Assembly (NCBI GenBank): GCA_001898145.1
Contig: MKSR01000029.1
Location: forward strand, 682,001-746,000
Direction of reading: 5' to 3'
DNA length: 64,000 nucleotides
Source: Dyadobacter sp. 50-39
Lineage (GTDB): Bacteria; Bacteroidota; Bacteroidia; Cytophagales; Spirosomataceae
Both the position numbers and the translations under genes were made by a program. Position 1 is the stretch's first letter. Each line of letters starts with the position of its first letter. The notes beneath the pieces are model-generated. The model ran no database searches. It had not been told where the DNA came from and saw only the letters and a program-made list of their open reading frames with translations. This document shows positions 1 to 8,663 of the stretch, piece after piece.

Positions 1-1039
1 TTTCTTCCAGGGATGTTGCCGGGAAGTTGGCGATCCGCAGCTGCGTAGCCTTGCCGGCACCATAGCCGCTGCCGATTACCATACCTTTTTCCTTAATGCT
101 TTTGATAATATCAGCCGACGGAGCCTCGGTATCGGTCACGATCACCGTCTGCGAGCGAAGGGCTTTCTCTTTCACAAATGCAGAGAAACCGGCTGTTTTC
201 TCAATAAACTTGTAAAGTAAACCTGCTTTGTGCTCCGTCTCTTTACGGATATTCTGTATACCGATACGGTTCATATCTTCTGCTATTTTGCCCAGCAGAT
301 AAATAAGCATCACGTTCGGCGTCGCAGGCGTTTCGTTGTTTTGCGCATTCTTCCAAAGTGTCGGCAGGTCGTTGTGGGCGCCGATGGAATAGGTATTGCG
401 AATGCTTTTCGCTTTCTCCAAACAACGCTCGCTGACAATCCATACACCCAAACCGGCCGGCAAGCCAAATGCCTTCTGCACTGAGAAAAACGCCGTGTCG
501 ATAATGTTGTAATCCAGCTCGGGATAAGGTGCGGAAGACACCATATCCACGGCAATGAATTTCGACGGGTTCTTTTGCTTCAATTTATGGATATCCGCCA
601 CGGGCATCTGTACGCCGGAACTCGTCTCATTGTGCGTTGTAGCGATCAGTTCCGCATATTCCGGAACTTCAACCTCACCGGCAACGAACCCTTCACCCAT
701 CGGCTTTTCAAACTTGTGGGCATATTTGTTCAGCGCATTCGAGTAATCGTAAAACTTCCTGGAAAACGAACCATTCACTAAATGAAAGCTTTCGAGTTCC
801 ACCGTACTGAACAAGATGCGTTCCCACGCTTCCGACGCGGAACCCAGAAACAGGATAGCGTGCGTATCAGGTACGTTGAGGAGCGTTCGAAGCTGGTCTA
901 CGGTGAATTTATGTAAATCACGGTACTGCTGGCTGCGATGGGAAATCGAGCCTAGCTGCTGTTCGACGAAAGTTTTCAAATGCTGCTCGAATGTCGGGTA
1001 CAGAGCCGCAGGTCCAGGAGTGAAAAATGTTAATGACAT
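1..1039 (-). CDS. Class V aminotransferase, SerC-like (3' end outside window)
   Basis: This is a PLP-dependent class V aminotransferase. It starts at the ATG at 1039 and stays open to the window edge, giving about 346 residues, so only the last part is missing. The N-terminus MSLTFFTPGPAALYP followed by an ISHRS segment resembles phosphoserine and serine-glyoxylate aminotransferases. The Lys in FSVQKAFGLPAG is the likely Schiff-base residue. It lies directly downstream of the serB-serA fusion gene on the same strand. By context it probably converts phosphohydroxypyruvate to phosphoserine (SerC role), with glutamate as donor in the cytoplasm. The substrate is inferred from the neighbour; a serine/alanine-glyoxylate aminotransferase is the alternative. 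Confidence 0.8.
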   Translation of the reverse strand, partial: MSLTFFTPGPAALYPTFEQHLKTFVEQQLGSISHRSQQYRDLHKFTVDQLRTLLNVPDTHAILFLGSASEAWERILFSTVELESFHLVNGSFSRKFYDYSNALNKYAHKFEKPMGEGFVAGEVEVPEYAELIATTHNETSSGVQMPVADIHKLKQKNPSKFIAVDMVSSAPYPELDYNIIDTAFFSVQKAFGLPAGLGVWIVSERCLEKAKSIRNTYSIGAHNDLPTLWKNAQNNETPATPNVMLIYLLGKIAEDMNRIGIQNIRKETEHKAGLLYKFIEKTAGFSAFVKEKALRSQTVIVTDTEAPSADIIKSIKEKGMVIGSGYGAGKATQLRIANFPATSLEE

Positions 1040-1053
1040 AATTCTCTATGAGT

Positions 1054-1083
1054 GAATGATCGAATGACTGAATGAGTGAATGA
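1054..1083. repeat. 8-bp tandem repeat, four units
   Basis: GAATGA occurs four times with an exact 8-base period (1054, 1062, 1070, 1078), each separated by two variable bases. The array lies in the spacer between the serB-serA stop and the aminotransferase start, about 15 bases upstream of that start. The repeat is seen directly; any effect on translation is inference. Confidence 0.75.
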
Positions 1084-1114
1084 AATTATTTGCAACCGGT
1101 CATTGAATCACTTT

Positions 1115-3022
1115 TTAGTAAAGCATGCGGAAACGAATCGTTCCTTCTACCTCTTTCACTTCCTGGATAAATTCTTCTGTATAATCTTTGGCAATATCCA
1201 CGATTACATAGCCGATATGCTCATTGGTTTTGAGGTACTGGCCGGTAATGTTGATATTGTTTTTTGCAAAAATCTGGTTCAGCTTAGCCAGTACGCCTGG
1301 TACATTGGCGTGAATGTGCAGCAGGCGGTGCGAGTCTTTCAGCTTCGGCAATTGTACTTCCGGGAAGTTCACACTGCCGTAAGAGCTACCGTTGTTCATG
1401 AATTCCAGCAATTTGGAAGGTACAAAGTGACCGATATTCTCCTGTGCCTCCTCGGTACTACCACCAATGTGCGGCGTCAGGATTACGTTCGGCAAACCAA
1501 GCAGCTCGCTTTCGAACATTTCATCGTTGGTTTTCGGCTCTTTCGGGAATACGTCCACACCCGCGCCGGCCACTTTACCGCTTTTCACGGCGTCGGCCAA
1601 TGCCTTAATGTCGACCACGTGACCACGTGACAGGTTCAGGAAGATCACTCCGTCTTTCATGAGATCAAACTCACGCTTTCCGATCATGTTGGTGTTTTCC
1701 TTCCGGCCATCTACGTGCAGGCTTAGCACATCGGACATGGCCAGCAGTTCTTCCAGGGTATTTACTTTCTTGGCATTACCGATCGACAGCTTTTCAACCG
1801 CATCATAGAAATACACATCCATCCCCAGCGCCTCGGCCACCACGGAAAGCTGCGTTCCAATGCTTCCGTAACCGACCATACCCAGCTTCTTGCCGCGGAT
1901 CTCGAAGCTGCCGTTAGCCGATTTATCCCAGATACCCTGATGCAGCTGGTTGCTTTTGCCGACGATATTACGGATCAGCAGGATCATTTCACCCACCGCC
2001 AGCTCCACTACAGAACGGGTGTTGCTGTAAGGCGCATTGAACACCGCGATACCTCTTTGGGCAGCTTCGTCAAGGTCGATCTGGTTGGTACCGATACAGA
2101 ATGCACCGATCGCCATCAGGCGGTTGGCATTTTCCAGTACACGTTTGGTAATGGTGGTTTTAGAACGGATACCGATAATGGATACGTCCTTGATACGCTC
2201 GCAAAGCTCGTCCTCGTCGAGTGCACCTTTTACGAACTCCACATTGAAACCTTCTTCCTCAAATGCCTTGCGCGCAACGGGGTGCACGTTTTCCAAGAGC
2301 AATACCTTGATGCGACTCTTTGGATAAGACTGGCTCCTGCTGAATTTATTATCAAAAAGAAAATCGTCGAATGAAGTGGCGATATGGTCGGCCACCGCCG
2401 TTACTTTCGGGCGTTCGACATTTTCTGTAAATGCATAGAAGCGATTGGCCAGGCCGGATGCCTTCAATTCATAGTCCGTATAGCCATCACCGATAGCGTA
2501 AACGTCGCCCGACAAGTTCAGTGAAGAAAGGATCTTGATCTTTCCACCGTCCATCGACAACACATTTTCTTCATCAATCCCTACAATATTCCCCTCCTCG
2601 TCGAACATGAACTCGTTAGCATACACATGATCGGCCAGGATGCCCAGCTCGGTAGCCACAGGTACGATAAACTCTTTAAACCCGCTGGAAACGATGTAAA
2701 TCTGCTCCGCATGCTCCGTCAAAAACTGCGTATTGCGCTTGAACGAATCCGAAACCTTGGTTCTCAGAAAAGACACCAGTTCTTCAATGTGAGACCGGTT
2801 GGCTTTCAGTAAGGCGATTCGCTGGCGCAGACCATCCGCAAACGACATTTCGCCATTCATACCCTTGTTGGTCAGATCAGAAATCTTCTGAACAATCTGA
2901 TCACGCTCCGGATGGCCTTTGAGGGCGATCGCGGCCAATTCGTCGAGCCCTTCCACTTTCGTGAATGTGCTGTCGAAATCAATGATAATGTACGGTGCTG
3001 GATTGAGAGTTAATGTGGACAT
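1115..3022 (-). CDS. serA: HAD phosphoserine phosphatase-like / D-3-phosphoglycerate dehydrogenase fusion
   Basis: A 635-residue fusion. Residues 1-220 form a HAD phosphatase of SerB type: DFDST motif at 15-19, VSSGF at 111-115 and GDGYTDYE at 178-185. Residues 236-560 form a phosphoglycerate dehydrogenase: NAD-binding GYGSIG at 384-389, SRGHVVD near 465 and the catalytic His in PHIGGS at 517-522. Residues 566-635 form an ACT domain, the usual serine-sensing module. The protein therefore carries the first and last steps of serine synthesis, and the neighbouring aminotransferase would supply the middle one. All HAD motif acids are present, so the phosphatase half looks active. Ordinary SerA is about 400-530 residues, so the extra N-terminus is a real addition. 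ATG start at 3022. Confidence 0.93.
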   Translation of the reverse strand: MSTLTLNPAPYIIIDFDSTFTKVEGLDELAAIALKGHPERDQIVQKISDLTNKGMNGEMSFADGLRQRIALLKANRSHIEELVSFLRTKVSDSFKRNTQFLTEHAEQIYIVSSGFKEFIVPVATELGILADHVYANEFMFDEEGNIVGIDEENVLSMDGGKIKILSSLNLSGDVYAIGDGYTDYELKASGLANRFYAFTENVERPKVTAVADHIATSFDDFLFDNKFSRSQSYPKSRIKVLLLENVHPVARKAFEEEGFNVEFVKGALDEDELCERIKDVSIIGIRSKTTITKRVLENANRLMAIGAFCIGTNQIDLDEAAQRGIAVFNAPYSNTRSVVELAVGEMILLIRNIVGKSNQLHQGIWDKSANGSFEIRGKKLGMVGYGSIGTQLSVVAEALGMDVYFYDAVEKLSIGNAKKVNTLEELLAMSDVLSLHVDGRKENTNMIGKREFDLMKDGVIFLNLSRGHVVDIKALADAVKSGKVAGAGVDVFPKEPKTNDEMFESELLGLPNVILTPHIGGSTEEAQENIGHFVPSKLLEFMNNGSSYGSVNFPEVQLPKLKDSHRLLHIHANVPGVLAKLNQIFAKNNINITGQYLKTNEHIGYVIVDIAKDYTEEFIQEVKEVEGTIRFRMLY

Positions 3023-3100
3023 GAAACGGGGAATAACTGAAAAATGAACGAGTTAACGTAATTTTTATCTCTAAGGGTCCGACCTGTTTGAAACAGGCCA

Positions 3101-3108
3101 CAAAATTA
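3101..3108 (-). promoter_or_regulatory. Putative promoter -7 element of the serine operon
   Basis: On the minus strand this reads TAATTTTG, matching the Bacteroidota element TAnnTTTG, about 80 bases before the serB-serA start. A short palindrome, CCTGTTTGAAACAGG at 3083-3097, falls at the predicted transcription start and could be an operator. No good -33 box is visible at the right distance. Confidence 0.45.
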
Positions 3109-3236
3109 CCAAAATCTATTGGTATATGCTGCTAACAAAATAATGTTTGGAACAGTTTTCTTCCCCGGCGAAGTCTCGCCGAATGGGTATGGGCCGCTGG
3201 AATGAGCCCGGTGTGGTCAGGGATTGTGATGTGTGG

Positions 3237-4211
3237 TCACAAGGTGGTCAGCAACTGGAGGGCGTATTTTTCCGACCAGTAAAATTCATCGGTAAGGCGT
3301 GCCGGACGAAAACCGCAGTGTCCGCCGTCCTTTGTGGCGACCAAGGTTACATAGGAATGAGATCGCAGCAGTTCAACCGGCAGGCTTTCGAACGGCACAA
3401 TCGGGTCGTTCTCCGCATTCACGATCGTCGTCGGCACGGAAATCGGTTCAACGAAGAACTTCGAGCTGCATTCGGCATAGTAGTGATCGGCGCCTTTGAA
3501 ACCGTGCAGCCGTGCCGTGTAAATGTCGTCAAAATCGTACAGCGTCCTCACCAGTTGATGGTCATCCAAACTGATTTTTTCAGGAAAGAAACGCGCTTTT
3601 TCCACCACCTTGGGTTTTAATGTATTCAAAAAACGGCGCATATATACCTGATTACGAGGCTCGATAATCGACAAGCTGCATGCCTTCAGGTCCATCGGCA
3701 CACTGAAAACGATCGCACCTTTGATGCGGCTGTCGATGGCACTCCCTTGCTCGCCAAGGTATTTCAAGGTAAGGTTCCCGCCCAGGCTGAATCCCATAAG
3801 CCGCACATCGGAATAACCTTTTTCAAACGCATTATTCACCACCGCGTCGAGGTCTTCGGTAGCCCCGCTATGGTAGAAGCGCGCCGTCTGGTTCATTTCG
3901 CCGCCGCAGCTCCGGAAGTTCCAGGCCAGGCAATCGAACCCGTGCCGGTTCAGGAGTTTAACCATCCCCGTTATGTACTGGCGCGTGGTGTTACCTTCGA
4001 GCCCGTGCGAGAGAATCACCAACGGTTTCAGGCCCTCCATTCCGGCATATGACCAGTCCAGATTCAGGAAGTCATCATCGGGAGTTACAATTTTTTCTCG
4101 AAAATATTTTATACCATTCACCTGCCGGAACAGCGCGGGATAAATACTTTGAAAATGTCCGTTTGGAAGCCAGTATGGGGATATTTTCGATTTTAATTGA
4201 ACTAGCGGCAT
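3237..4211 (-). CDS. YheT-family alpha/beta hydrolase
   Basis: A 324-residue cytoplasmic alpha/beta hydrolase of the YheT/COG0429 family. The nucleophile elbow is GFSLGGN with Ser142. An oxyanion-type SHGLEGN motif lies at 68-74. DPIVPFESLP and GGHCGF near the C-terminus carry the probable acid and the catalytic His. The triad is therefore complete and the length is normal for the family. Members act on short esters in vitro, but the physiological substrate is not known and nothing here reveals it. It is a single gene with no obvious operon partners. Confidence 0.88.
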   Translation of the reverse strand: MPLVQLKSKISPYWLPNGHFQSIYPALFRQVNGIKYFREKIVTPDDDFLNLDWSYAGMEGLKPLVILSHGLEGNTTRQYITGMVKLLNRHGFDCLAWNFRSCGGEMNQTARFYHSGATEDLDAVVNNAFEKGYSDVRLMGFSLGGNLTLKYLGEQGSAIDSRIKGAIVFSVPMDLKACSLSIIEPRNQVYMRRFLNTLKPKVVEKARFFPEKISLDDHQLVRTLYDFDDIYTARLHGFKGADHYYAECSSKFFVEPISVPTTIVNAENDPIVPFESLPVELLRSHSYVTLVATKDGGHCGFRPARLTDEFYWSEKYALQLLTTL

Positions 4212-4267
4212 GATAAAAAACGCATTCTGGTATATTGGAATAATTCTAACGCCAAGAAACTTTAATA

Positions 4268-4297
4268 TTGCATATCTGCTTTTTATGTCTAAATTTG
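4268..4297 (+). promoter_or_regulatory. Promoter of the cold shock gene
   Basis: TTG at 4268-4270 is followed after 19 bases by TAAATTTG at 4290-4297, matching the Bacteroidota consensus. Transcription would start about 20 bases before the csp start codon, so no long cold-sensing leader is predicted. Confidence 0.55.
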
Positions 4298-4325
4298 GTC
4301 ATTACAAATAATAAGATCAATTCTA

Positions 4326-4517
4326 ATGGCAGAAGGTACAGTTAAGTTTTTCAATGAATCAAAAGGATACGGATTCATTCAACCATCATCAGGAGAGAAA
4401 GACATTTTCGTTCATGTTTCAGGTCTTCAGGACGATATCCGTGAAAACGACAAAGTGTCTTACGAAGTAGAAAATGGAAGAAAAGGCCTAAACGCAGTTA
4501 ACGTTCGCGTTATCTAA
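4326..4517 (+). CDS. Cold shock protein (CspA family)
   Basis: A 63-residue single-domain cold shock protein that binds single-stranded RNA and DNA. The RNP1-like KGYGFIQ and RNP2-like DIFVHVS motifs are both present. The length is normal for the family. It acts as an RNA chaperone in the cytoplasm. The gene is monocistronic, with its own promoter upstream and a strong terminator 27 bases after the stop. Confidence 0.96.
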   Translation: MAEGTVKFFNESKGYGFIQPSSGEKDIFVHVSGLQDDIRENDKVSYEVENGRKGLNAVNVRVI

Positions 4518-4543
4518 GGTTAGTTCATAATAAAGACATTTCG

Positions 4544-4573
4544 AAAGCGCGCCCCTCCAAGGCGTGCTTTTTT
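4544..4573 (+). terminator. Rho-independent terminator of the cold shock gene
   Basis: AAAGCGCGCC (4544-4553) pairs with GGCGTGCTTT (4561-4570), with one G:U pair and a 7-base loop, and is followed by more T residues. It also lies just past the stop of the convergent deacetylase gene. Confidence 0.8.
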
Positions 4574-4579
4574 AATGCC

Positions 4580-5536
4580 TTATTTTTTGCTTTTCGTCAA
4601 TGCTTCGTAGGCTTGCTGTGCCTCCTTATCCGACGGCTCGGCCTGCATAAGCGATCGGCGCACGGCCGGGTCTTTCACCCAGCGGTAAAGCCACGAAAAA
4701 CCCCAGTTTCCGTGGTAATACAATGGCAATTGGTAAGCCTCATCGCTCATCGCATCTGCCAGGCTAATCATACTGTATTGCTTTTCTTTCAGCTTCTGAA
4801 TTAAAGCCGGCAGATAATCCGTGTTGAGGCGGTTGTCATGGCAAAGGTAAATTTGTTTCACCGGCCTCCCCGTCACTTTCATCGCTACTTGCTCAAAATG
4901 CCCGAAGAGCTTCAGGGTGAGATCCACATAGCGGTTACCGATCGACCTGGCCTCGTCCAAATTGCCTTCACGCAATGCCTTTTCGTAAAGTTGTGTAAAA
5001 AGCCAGTCCTCGCTTTCGACTGTAAATGGTGTTGAAATGTAGTGGCTTTCGGTCAGAAAAGCCTGCATCCGCGCCTGCTCTGCACTGTCCTTACCCATTC
5101 CGTTAAAAGGAAACCGGAAGTATTCCAGCTCCTTACCCGCTTTCTCAGCCATTTTCCGCGTTAGTTCCTCTCCCTTCACAACCTCATCCTTAAATGCGTC
5201 GAAACCAATATCGCCGTAATTCGGATGCGAATACGTGTGATTCCCCACGGTGACGTAAGGCCGGGAGATCCAACTTTCCAGCAGTTTTCTATTCTGCTCA
5301 AAATGCTCGTTTTGCTTCAAATGACCCTCATTGATAAAAATCGCAACCGGGAGATTCAGCGAATCCAGCTTTTGCAATAATCCCGATGACTGACCATCCG
5401 CGGCAAACAGGCTTACATTGGGAACGTCGTCGATCGTAATGGCCACGCTGCGTTCCTGCGCATGCACGGCTATGGCGAATGCGAAGGCACCCACAGTCAG
5501 CAAAGCCATCCGCATAACTTGCAGGCACTTGGTCAT
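4580..5536 (-). CDS. Secreted polysaccharide deacetylase (NodB fold)
   Basis: A carbohydrate esterase of the polysaccharide deacetylase family, 318 residues from the chosen start. The first 27 residues form a signal peptide ending in AVHAQ, so it acts in the periplasm or at the surface. NodB motif 1 is ITIDDVPN (Asp36, Asp37). Motif 2 is NHTYSH with metal-binding His100 and His104. Motif 3 is RFPF near 141. These residues bind a divalent metal and remove acetyl groups from N-acetylated sugars. I chose the ATG at 5536 because it overlaps the TGA of the upstream reductase (ATGA) and directly begins the signal peptide; an earlier in-frame ATG at 5581 would bury it. The substrate is unknown. Confidence 0.87.
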   Translation of the reverse strand: MTKCLQVMRMALLTVGAFAFAIAVHAQERSVAITIDDVPNVSLFAADGQSSGLLQKLDSLNLPVAIFINEGHLKQNEHFEQNRKLLESWISRPYVTVGNHTYSHPNYGDIGFDAFKDEVVKGEELTRKMAEKAGKELEYFRFPFNGMGKDSAEQARMQAFLTESHYISTPFTVESEDWLFTQLYEKALREGNLDEARSIGNRYVDLTLKLFGHFEQVAMKVTGRPVKQIYLCHDNRLNTDYLPALIQKLKEKQYSMISLADAMSDEAYQLPLYYHGNWGFSWLYRWVKDPAVRRSLMQAEPSDKEAQQAYEALTKSKK

Positions 5537-6561
5537 GCCTTTCCCGGAATGCGTTCGCGTGCCTGCCGTTCGATCATCCATTGCGGATATTCGGGTTTCA
5601 ATGCACTGACTTTTTCCAGCTGATTCAGTTCATCGGCCGTCAGCACTACTTCCGTAGCGGCAATGTTATCCGTAAGCTGTTCCGGCTTTTTGGCACCGAT
5701 AATGACGCTCGTGACGGCCTTCTGGTGCAACAGCCATGCCAGGGCAATCTGTGCCACCGAAACGCCATGCGCCTGTGCGATAGGTTGGATGACGTCGATG
5801 ACATCATAAGCCTTATCCTTATCAACGGGCGGGAAATCGAAATTATCCCGGCGGTTTTCACCGGTCGATTCGCTGTTGCGGGTGTATTTCCCCGAGAGAA
5901 ACCCGCCTGCCAGCGGACTCCACGGCATCAATCCGAGATTCTGGTCCTTCATCATGGGTATAAGCTCCCTTTCCAGGTCGCGGCCTGCGATGGTATAATA
6001 ATGCTGGCAAGCCACAAACTTCGTCCAGCCATTCTTCTCCGCGATGCCGTTGGCCTTCATAATCTGCCACGCCGCATGGTTGCTCACACCCAGGTAACGC
6101 ACCTTGCCCGAGCGCACAACGTCTTCCAGGCCGCGCATGGTCTCTTCCAGGGAAGTCTCCGCATCCACGCCGTGGATATAGAACAGGTCGATGTGATCGG
6201 TACCGAGCCGGGCCAGGCTTTCATCCACAGAGTCCATGATGTGCAAGCGCGAAAGCCCTACCTGGTTAGCACCCGGCGCCATCCGGCCACGCGCTTTGGT
6301 AGCAATGAAAACATCGCTGCGTTTCACACCAAGTGTCCTGAACGACTGCCCGAGGATTTCCTCGGACCTGCCATACGAATACACATTGGCCGTATCAAAA
6401 AAGTTGATCCCCGCATCCAGCGCCGTCTTCACCAGTGCCGTAGCCTCATCCTGCTGCACTTTCCCAATCACTTCAAAATAACCATCGCCACCAAAAGTCA
6501 TCGTTCCGAAGCAAAGTTCAGAAACCAATACGCCGGTGTTACCTAGGAAGTTGTATTTCAT
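5533..6561 (-). CDS. Aldo/keto reductase
   Basis: A 342-residue NAD(P)H-dependent oxidoreductase with the (beta/alpha)8 fold. DTANVYSYGRSEEILG carries the catalytic Asp and Tyr, ATKARG the Lys, and IDLFYIHG the His, so the tetrad is complete. VIIGAKKPEQLTDN is the cofactor-binding segment near the C-terminus. It resembles the YajO/general stress protein 69 branch. The stop overlaps the start of the secreted deacetylase by four bases, so the two are translated together although a functional link is not obvious. The substrate cannot be named. Confidence 0.92.
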   Translation of the reverse strand: MKYNFLGNTGVLVSELCFGTMTFGGDGYFEVIGKVQQDEATALVKTALDAGINFFDTANVYSYGRSEEILGQSFRTLGVKRSDVFIATKARGRMAPGANQVGLSRLHIMDSVDESLARLGTDHIDLFYIHGVDAETSLEETMRGLEDVVRSGKVRYLGVSNHAAWQIMKANGIAEKNGWTKFVACQHYYTIAGRDLERELIPMMKDQNLGLMPWSPLAGGFLSGKYTRNSESTGENRRDNFDFPPVDKDKAYDVIDVIQPIAQAHGVSVAQIALAWLLHQKAVTSVIIGAKKPEQLTDNIAATEVVLTADELNQLEKVSALKPEYPQWMIERQARERIPGKA

Positions 6562-6589
6562 GCGTTGTTGCTTTTATGTGTGACGATTT

Positions 6590-6597
6590 CAAATCTA
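6590..6597 (-). promoter_or_regulatory. Putative -7 element upstream of the aldo/keto reductase
   Basis: On the minus strand this reads TAGATTTG, matching TAnnTTTG, about 30 bases before the reductase start. A TTG lies 22 bases further upstream (6620-6622), slightly wider than the usual spacing. Confidence 0.5.
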
Positions 6598-6715
6598 GTC
6601 AGGTGTTCTCATTGATAGGCAAGTGTAGCCATTCATGGTTAATGATATTTGAGAGATATTTTTTACAATAATTGACCACAAATGACAACACCTAACTACA
6701 CCTGCCCAAACCTGA

Positions 6716-7096
6716 CTACTGAAACAAATCTTCCGACCGTTCCAGCATCAATATCGACGACTGCGGAACGATCACATACTTCTGCCCGTCGTATTCGAGA
6801 TCGATGGCGTTCCGTTGCAGGTAAATGGCCAGGTCGCCCTCTTTCGATTGGAGCGGCATATATTTCACTTTTTCCTCGGTTTCTTTCCAGGGCTCCTCTT
6901 CCACTGCTACGGGAATGGGGTACCCCGGACCGACCTTAATTACATAACCGGTTTGCACCTGTTCTTTTTCGGTTACAGTCGGAGGCAGGTAGAGGCCGCT
7001 GTTAGTGCGGTCGCTGGGACTTTTGGGGCGGATCAAAACGCGATCGCCTACTACGATCAGGCTTTTGAGCCTGTTGTCGGATGTTACTTCGTACAT
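6716..7096 (-). CDS. GroES-like co-chaperonin family protein
   Basis: A 126-residue protein with a Cpn10/GroES fold signature: VVGDRVLIRPKSPSDRTNSGLYLPPT and later GYVIKVGPGYPIP. A longer insertion, roughly residues 68-90, separates this from the last strands (YVIVPQSSIL). True GroES is about 95 residues and sits beside groEL; here there is no groEL. It is probably a paralogue that diverged from the main co-chaperonin. Whether it still caps GroEL cannot be judged from sequence. It ends about 150 bases before the reductase start and may have its own promoter. Confidence 0.82.
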   Translation of the reverse strand: MYEVTSDNRLKSLIVVGDRVLIRPKSPSDRTNSGLYLPPTVTEKEQVQTGYVIKVGPGYPIPVAVEEEPWKETEEKVKYMPLQSKEGDLAIYLQRNAIDLEYDGQKYVIVPQSSILMLERSEDLFQ

Positions 7097-7189
7097 TTCA
7101 ATTGATACTTAAAATCGGTCATAAGAACGTCGGTAGTCCTTCAAAAATCAGGTAACAAATTATTCAACGCAAATGTTTGCGGCTATTTT

Positions 7190-8659
7190 TTAGAACTGGA
7201 AGTAGATAAACTGGTTTTCGGAAACGACACCCAGGAAATAGTTTGCGAGCAGGATCAGCGGAAACAAAATGAAGAACGCAGTCGTGTTTCGCGTCGGGAT
7301 TTTGAGATAATAATGCTCCTTAACCATCAGGAAAATGATTAACACCACACAAAGCCACATTTCGATATGGTTCATGGGGGTTTGTAGCGGTTCGGAGAAT
7401 GAGAAGCCTGCCATTTTTTGCAAAATCAGGAACGACCTGCCCACCGGCGCTTTGTGGTTACGGAAAAACACCCAGGTAATCGTCACCAGGATAAAGGTCA
7501 AAACGATGTTCAGGACATTCATAAATGCATTTTTCGGCATTTCGATACCTGCCTGCTTCATCCACTTGTCGCGGAGCGAAGCTGCCACCTGGTATGACCC
7601 GTGCAATGCGCCCCAGATCACGTAGTTCCAGCTGGCGCCGTGCCAAAGCCCGCTCACGAGGAACACGATAAACTGGTTGCGGTACTTGGTCCATTCGCCT
7701 TTGCGGTTACCGCCCAACGGGATGTAAAGGTAATCTTTGAACCACGAAGAAAGCGAAATGTGCCACCTGCCCCAGAACTCCGAAATAGATTTGGAAATAT
7801 ACGGCGTATTGAAATTTTCCATCAGCGTGAAACCCATCACACGGGCCGCGCCGATCGCGATATCCGAGTAGCCGGAGAAGTCGCAGTAGATCTGGAATGC
7901 GAAGAAAACCGTGGCGACGATGAGCGTAAGCCCGTTATGGTCGGCCGGATTCTGATAGGCTGCGTCCACGAGCATAACCAGCCTGTCGGCAATCACCATT
8001 TTCTTGAAAAAGCCGAACGCCATTTGCATTAACCCTTCCTTCACCTGCTCGAAGTCGTATTTGAAAAACGAGTGGTATTGGAAAAGCATATTCTGCGGCC
8101 GCTCAATGGGCCCAGCCACCAGCTGCGGGTAGAACATCACGTACAATGCGTAAATCCCGAAATGTTTCTCGGCCCGCTGGTTGCCGCGGTACACTTCAAT
8201 CGTGTAGCTCATGGCCTGGAATGTGTGGAACGACAAACCGATCGGCAGCAGCAATTTACCACTCCCGGTAGTCATCCATTCGGCGATCGGGCCGGGGATG
8301 AGTCGGGTAAATGCGGGAAATGCAGGTCTTAAATGCAGGTTTGCCAAAATGGTGTTCACTGAGTCCTGCACGAAATCGTAATACTTGAAGAATGCGAGTA
8401 TACCGATGTTGGAGATCAGACTGATCACTAGCAGCAGCTTTTTCTGCTTCTGCTCCTGAGACTTCTCGATCCATATCCCGGCGTAATAGTCGATAATGAT
8501 GGTTCCAAACAGGATCAGGATGAATACCGGTTTGAAAACCATATAAAAATAGCAGCTCGTGAGCAGCAAAAGCACCCAACGACCGGTCCACGACAGGCTG
8601 AAATATGCCAGCGTGACTACTATAAAAAAAACTGCAAATTGAATCGAATGAAAATCCAT
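7190..8659 (-). CDS. MBOAT O-acyltransferase (AlgI-like)
   Basis: A 489-residue polytopic membrane enzyme of the AlgI/DltB branch of the MBOAT family. It moves acyl groups, usually acetyl, across the membrane onto exported sugars. The family core FWGRWHISLSSWFKDYLYIPLGG lies at 295-317, and the invariant catalytic His is His340 in SGLWHGASWNYVIWG. Length and membrane pattern are typical. It is the last gene of a five-gene module and starts four bases after the glycosyltransferase stop. The separate AlgJ/AlgX-type periplasmic partner is not encoded in the window. By context it would acylate the glycan made by its neighbours. Confidence 0.92.
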   Translation of the reverse strand: MDFHSIQFAVFFIVVTLAYFSLSWTGRWVLLLLTSCYFYMVFKPVFILILFGTIIIDYYAGIWIEKSQEQKQKKLLLVISLISNIGILAFFKYYDFVQDSVNTILANLHLRPAFPAFTRLIPGPIAEWMTTGSGKLLLPIGLSFHTFQAMSYTIEVYRGNQRAEKHFGIYALYVMFYPQLVAGPIERPQNMLFQYHSFFKYDFEQVKEGLMQMAFGFFKKMVIADRLVMLVDAAYQNPADHNGLTLIVATVFFAFQIYCDFSGYSDIAIGAARVMGFTLMENFNTPYISKSISEFWGRWHISLSSWFKDYLYIPLGGNRKGEWTKYRNQFIVFLVSGLWHGASWNYVIWGALHGSYQVAASLRDKWMKQAGIEMPKNAFMNVLNIVLTFILVTITWVFFRNHKAPVGRSFLILQKMAGFSFSEPLQTPMNHIEMWLCVVLIIFLMVKEHYYLKIPTRNTTAFFILFPLILLANYFLGVVSENQFIYFQF

Positions 8660-8663
8660 CAGG

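Noticed and set aside
3166-3181. CGGCGA-AGTC-TCGCCG hairpin downstream of the YheT-like gene
   Set aside because: Six-base stem without a T tract on the relevant strand; may be chance.
5581-6546. Long plus-strand open frame opposite the aldo/keto reductase (321 codons)
   Set aside because: It lies entirely antisense to a gene with complete catalytic motifs and shows no domain of its own; it is a codon-bias shadow.
7168-7181. CGCAAATGTTTGCG palindrome past the MBOAT gene as a terminator
   Set aside because: The stem is only six bases and on the minus strand is not followed by a T tract; too weak to list.
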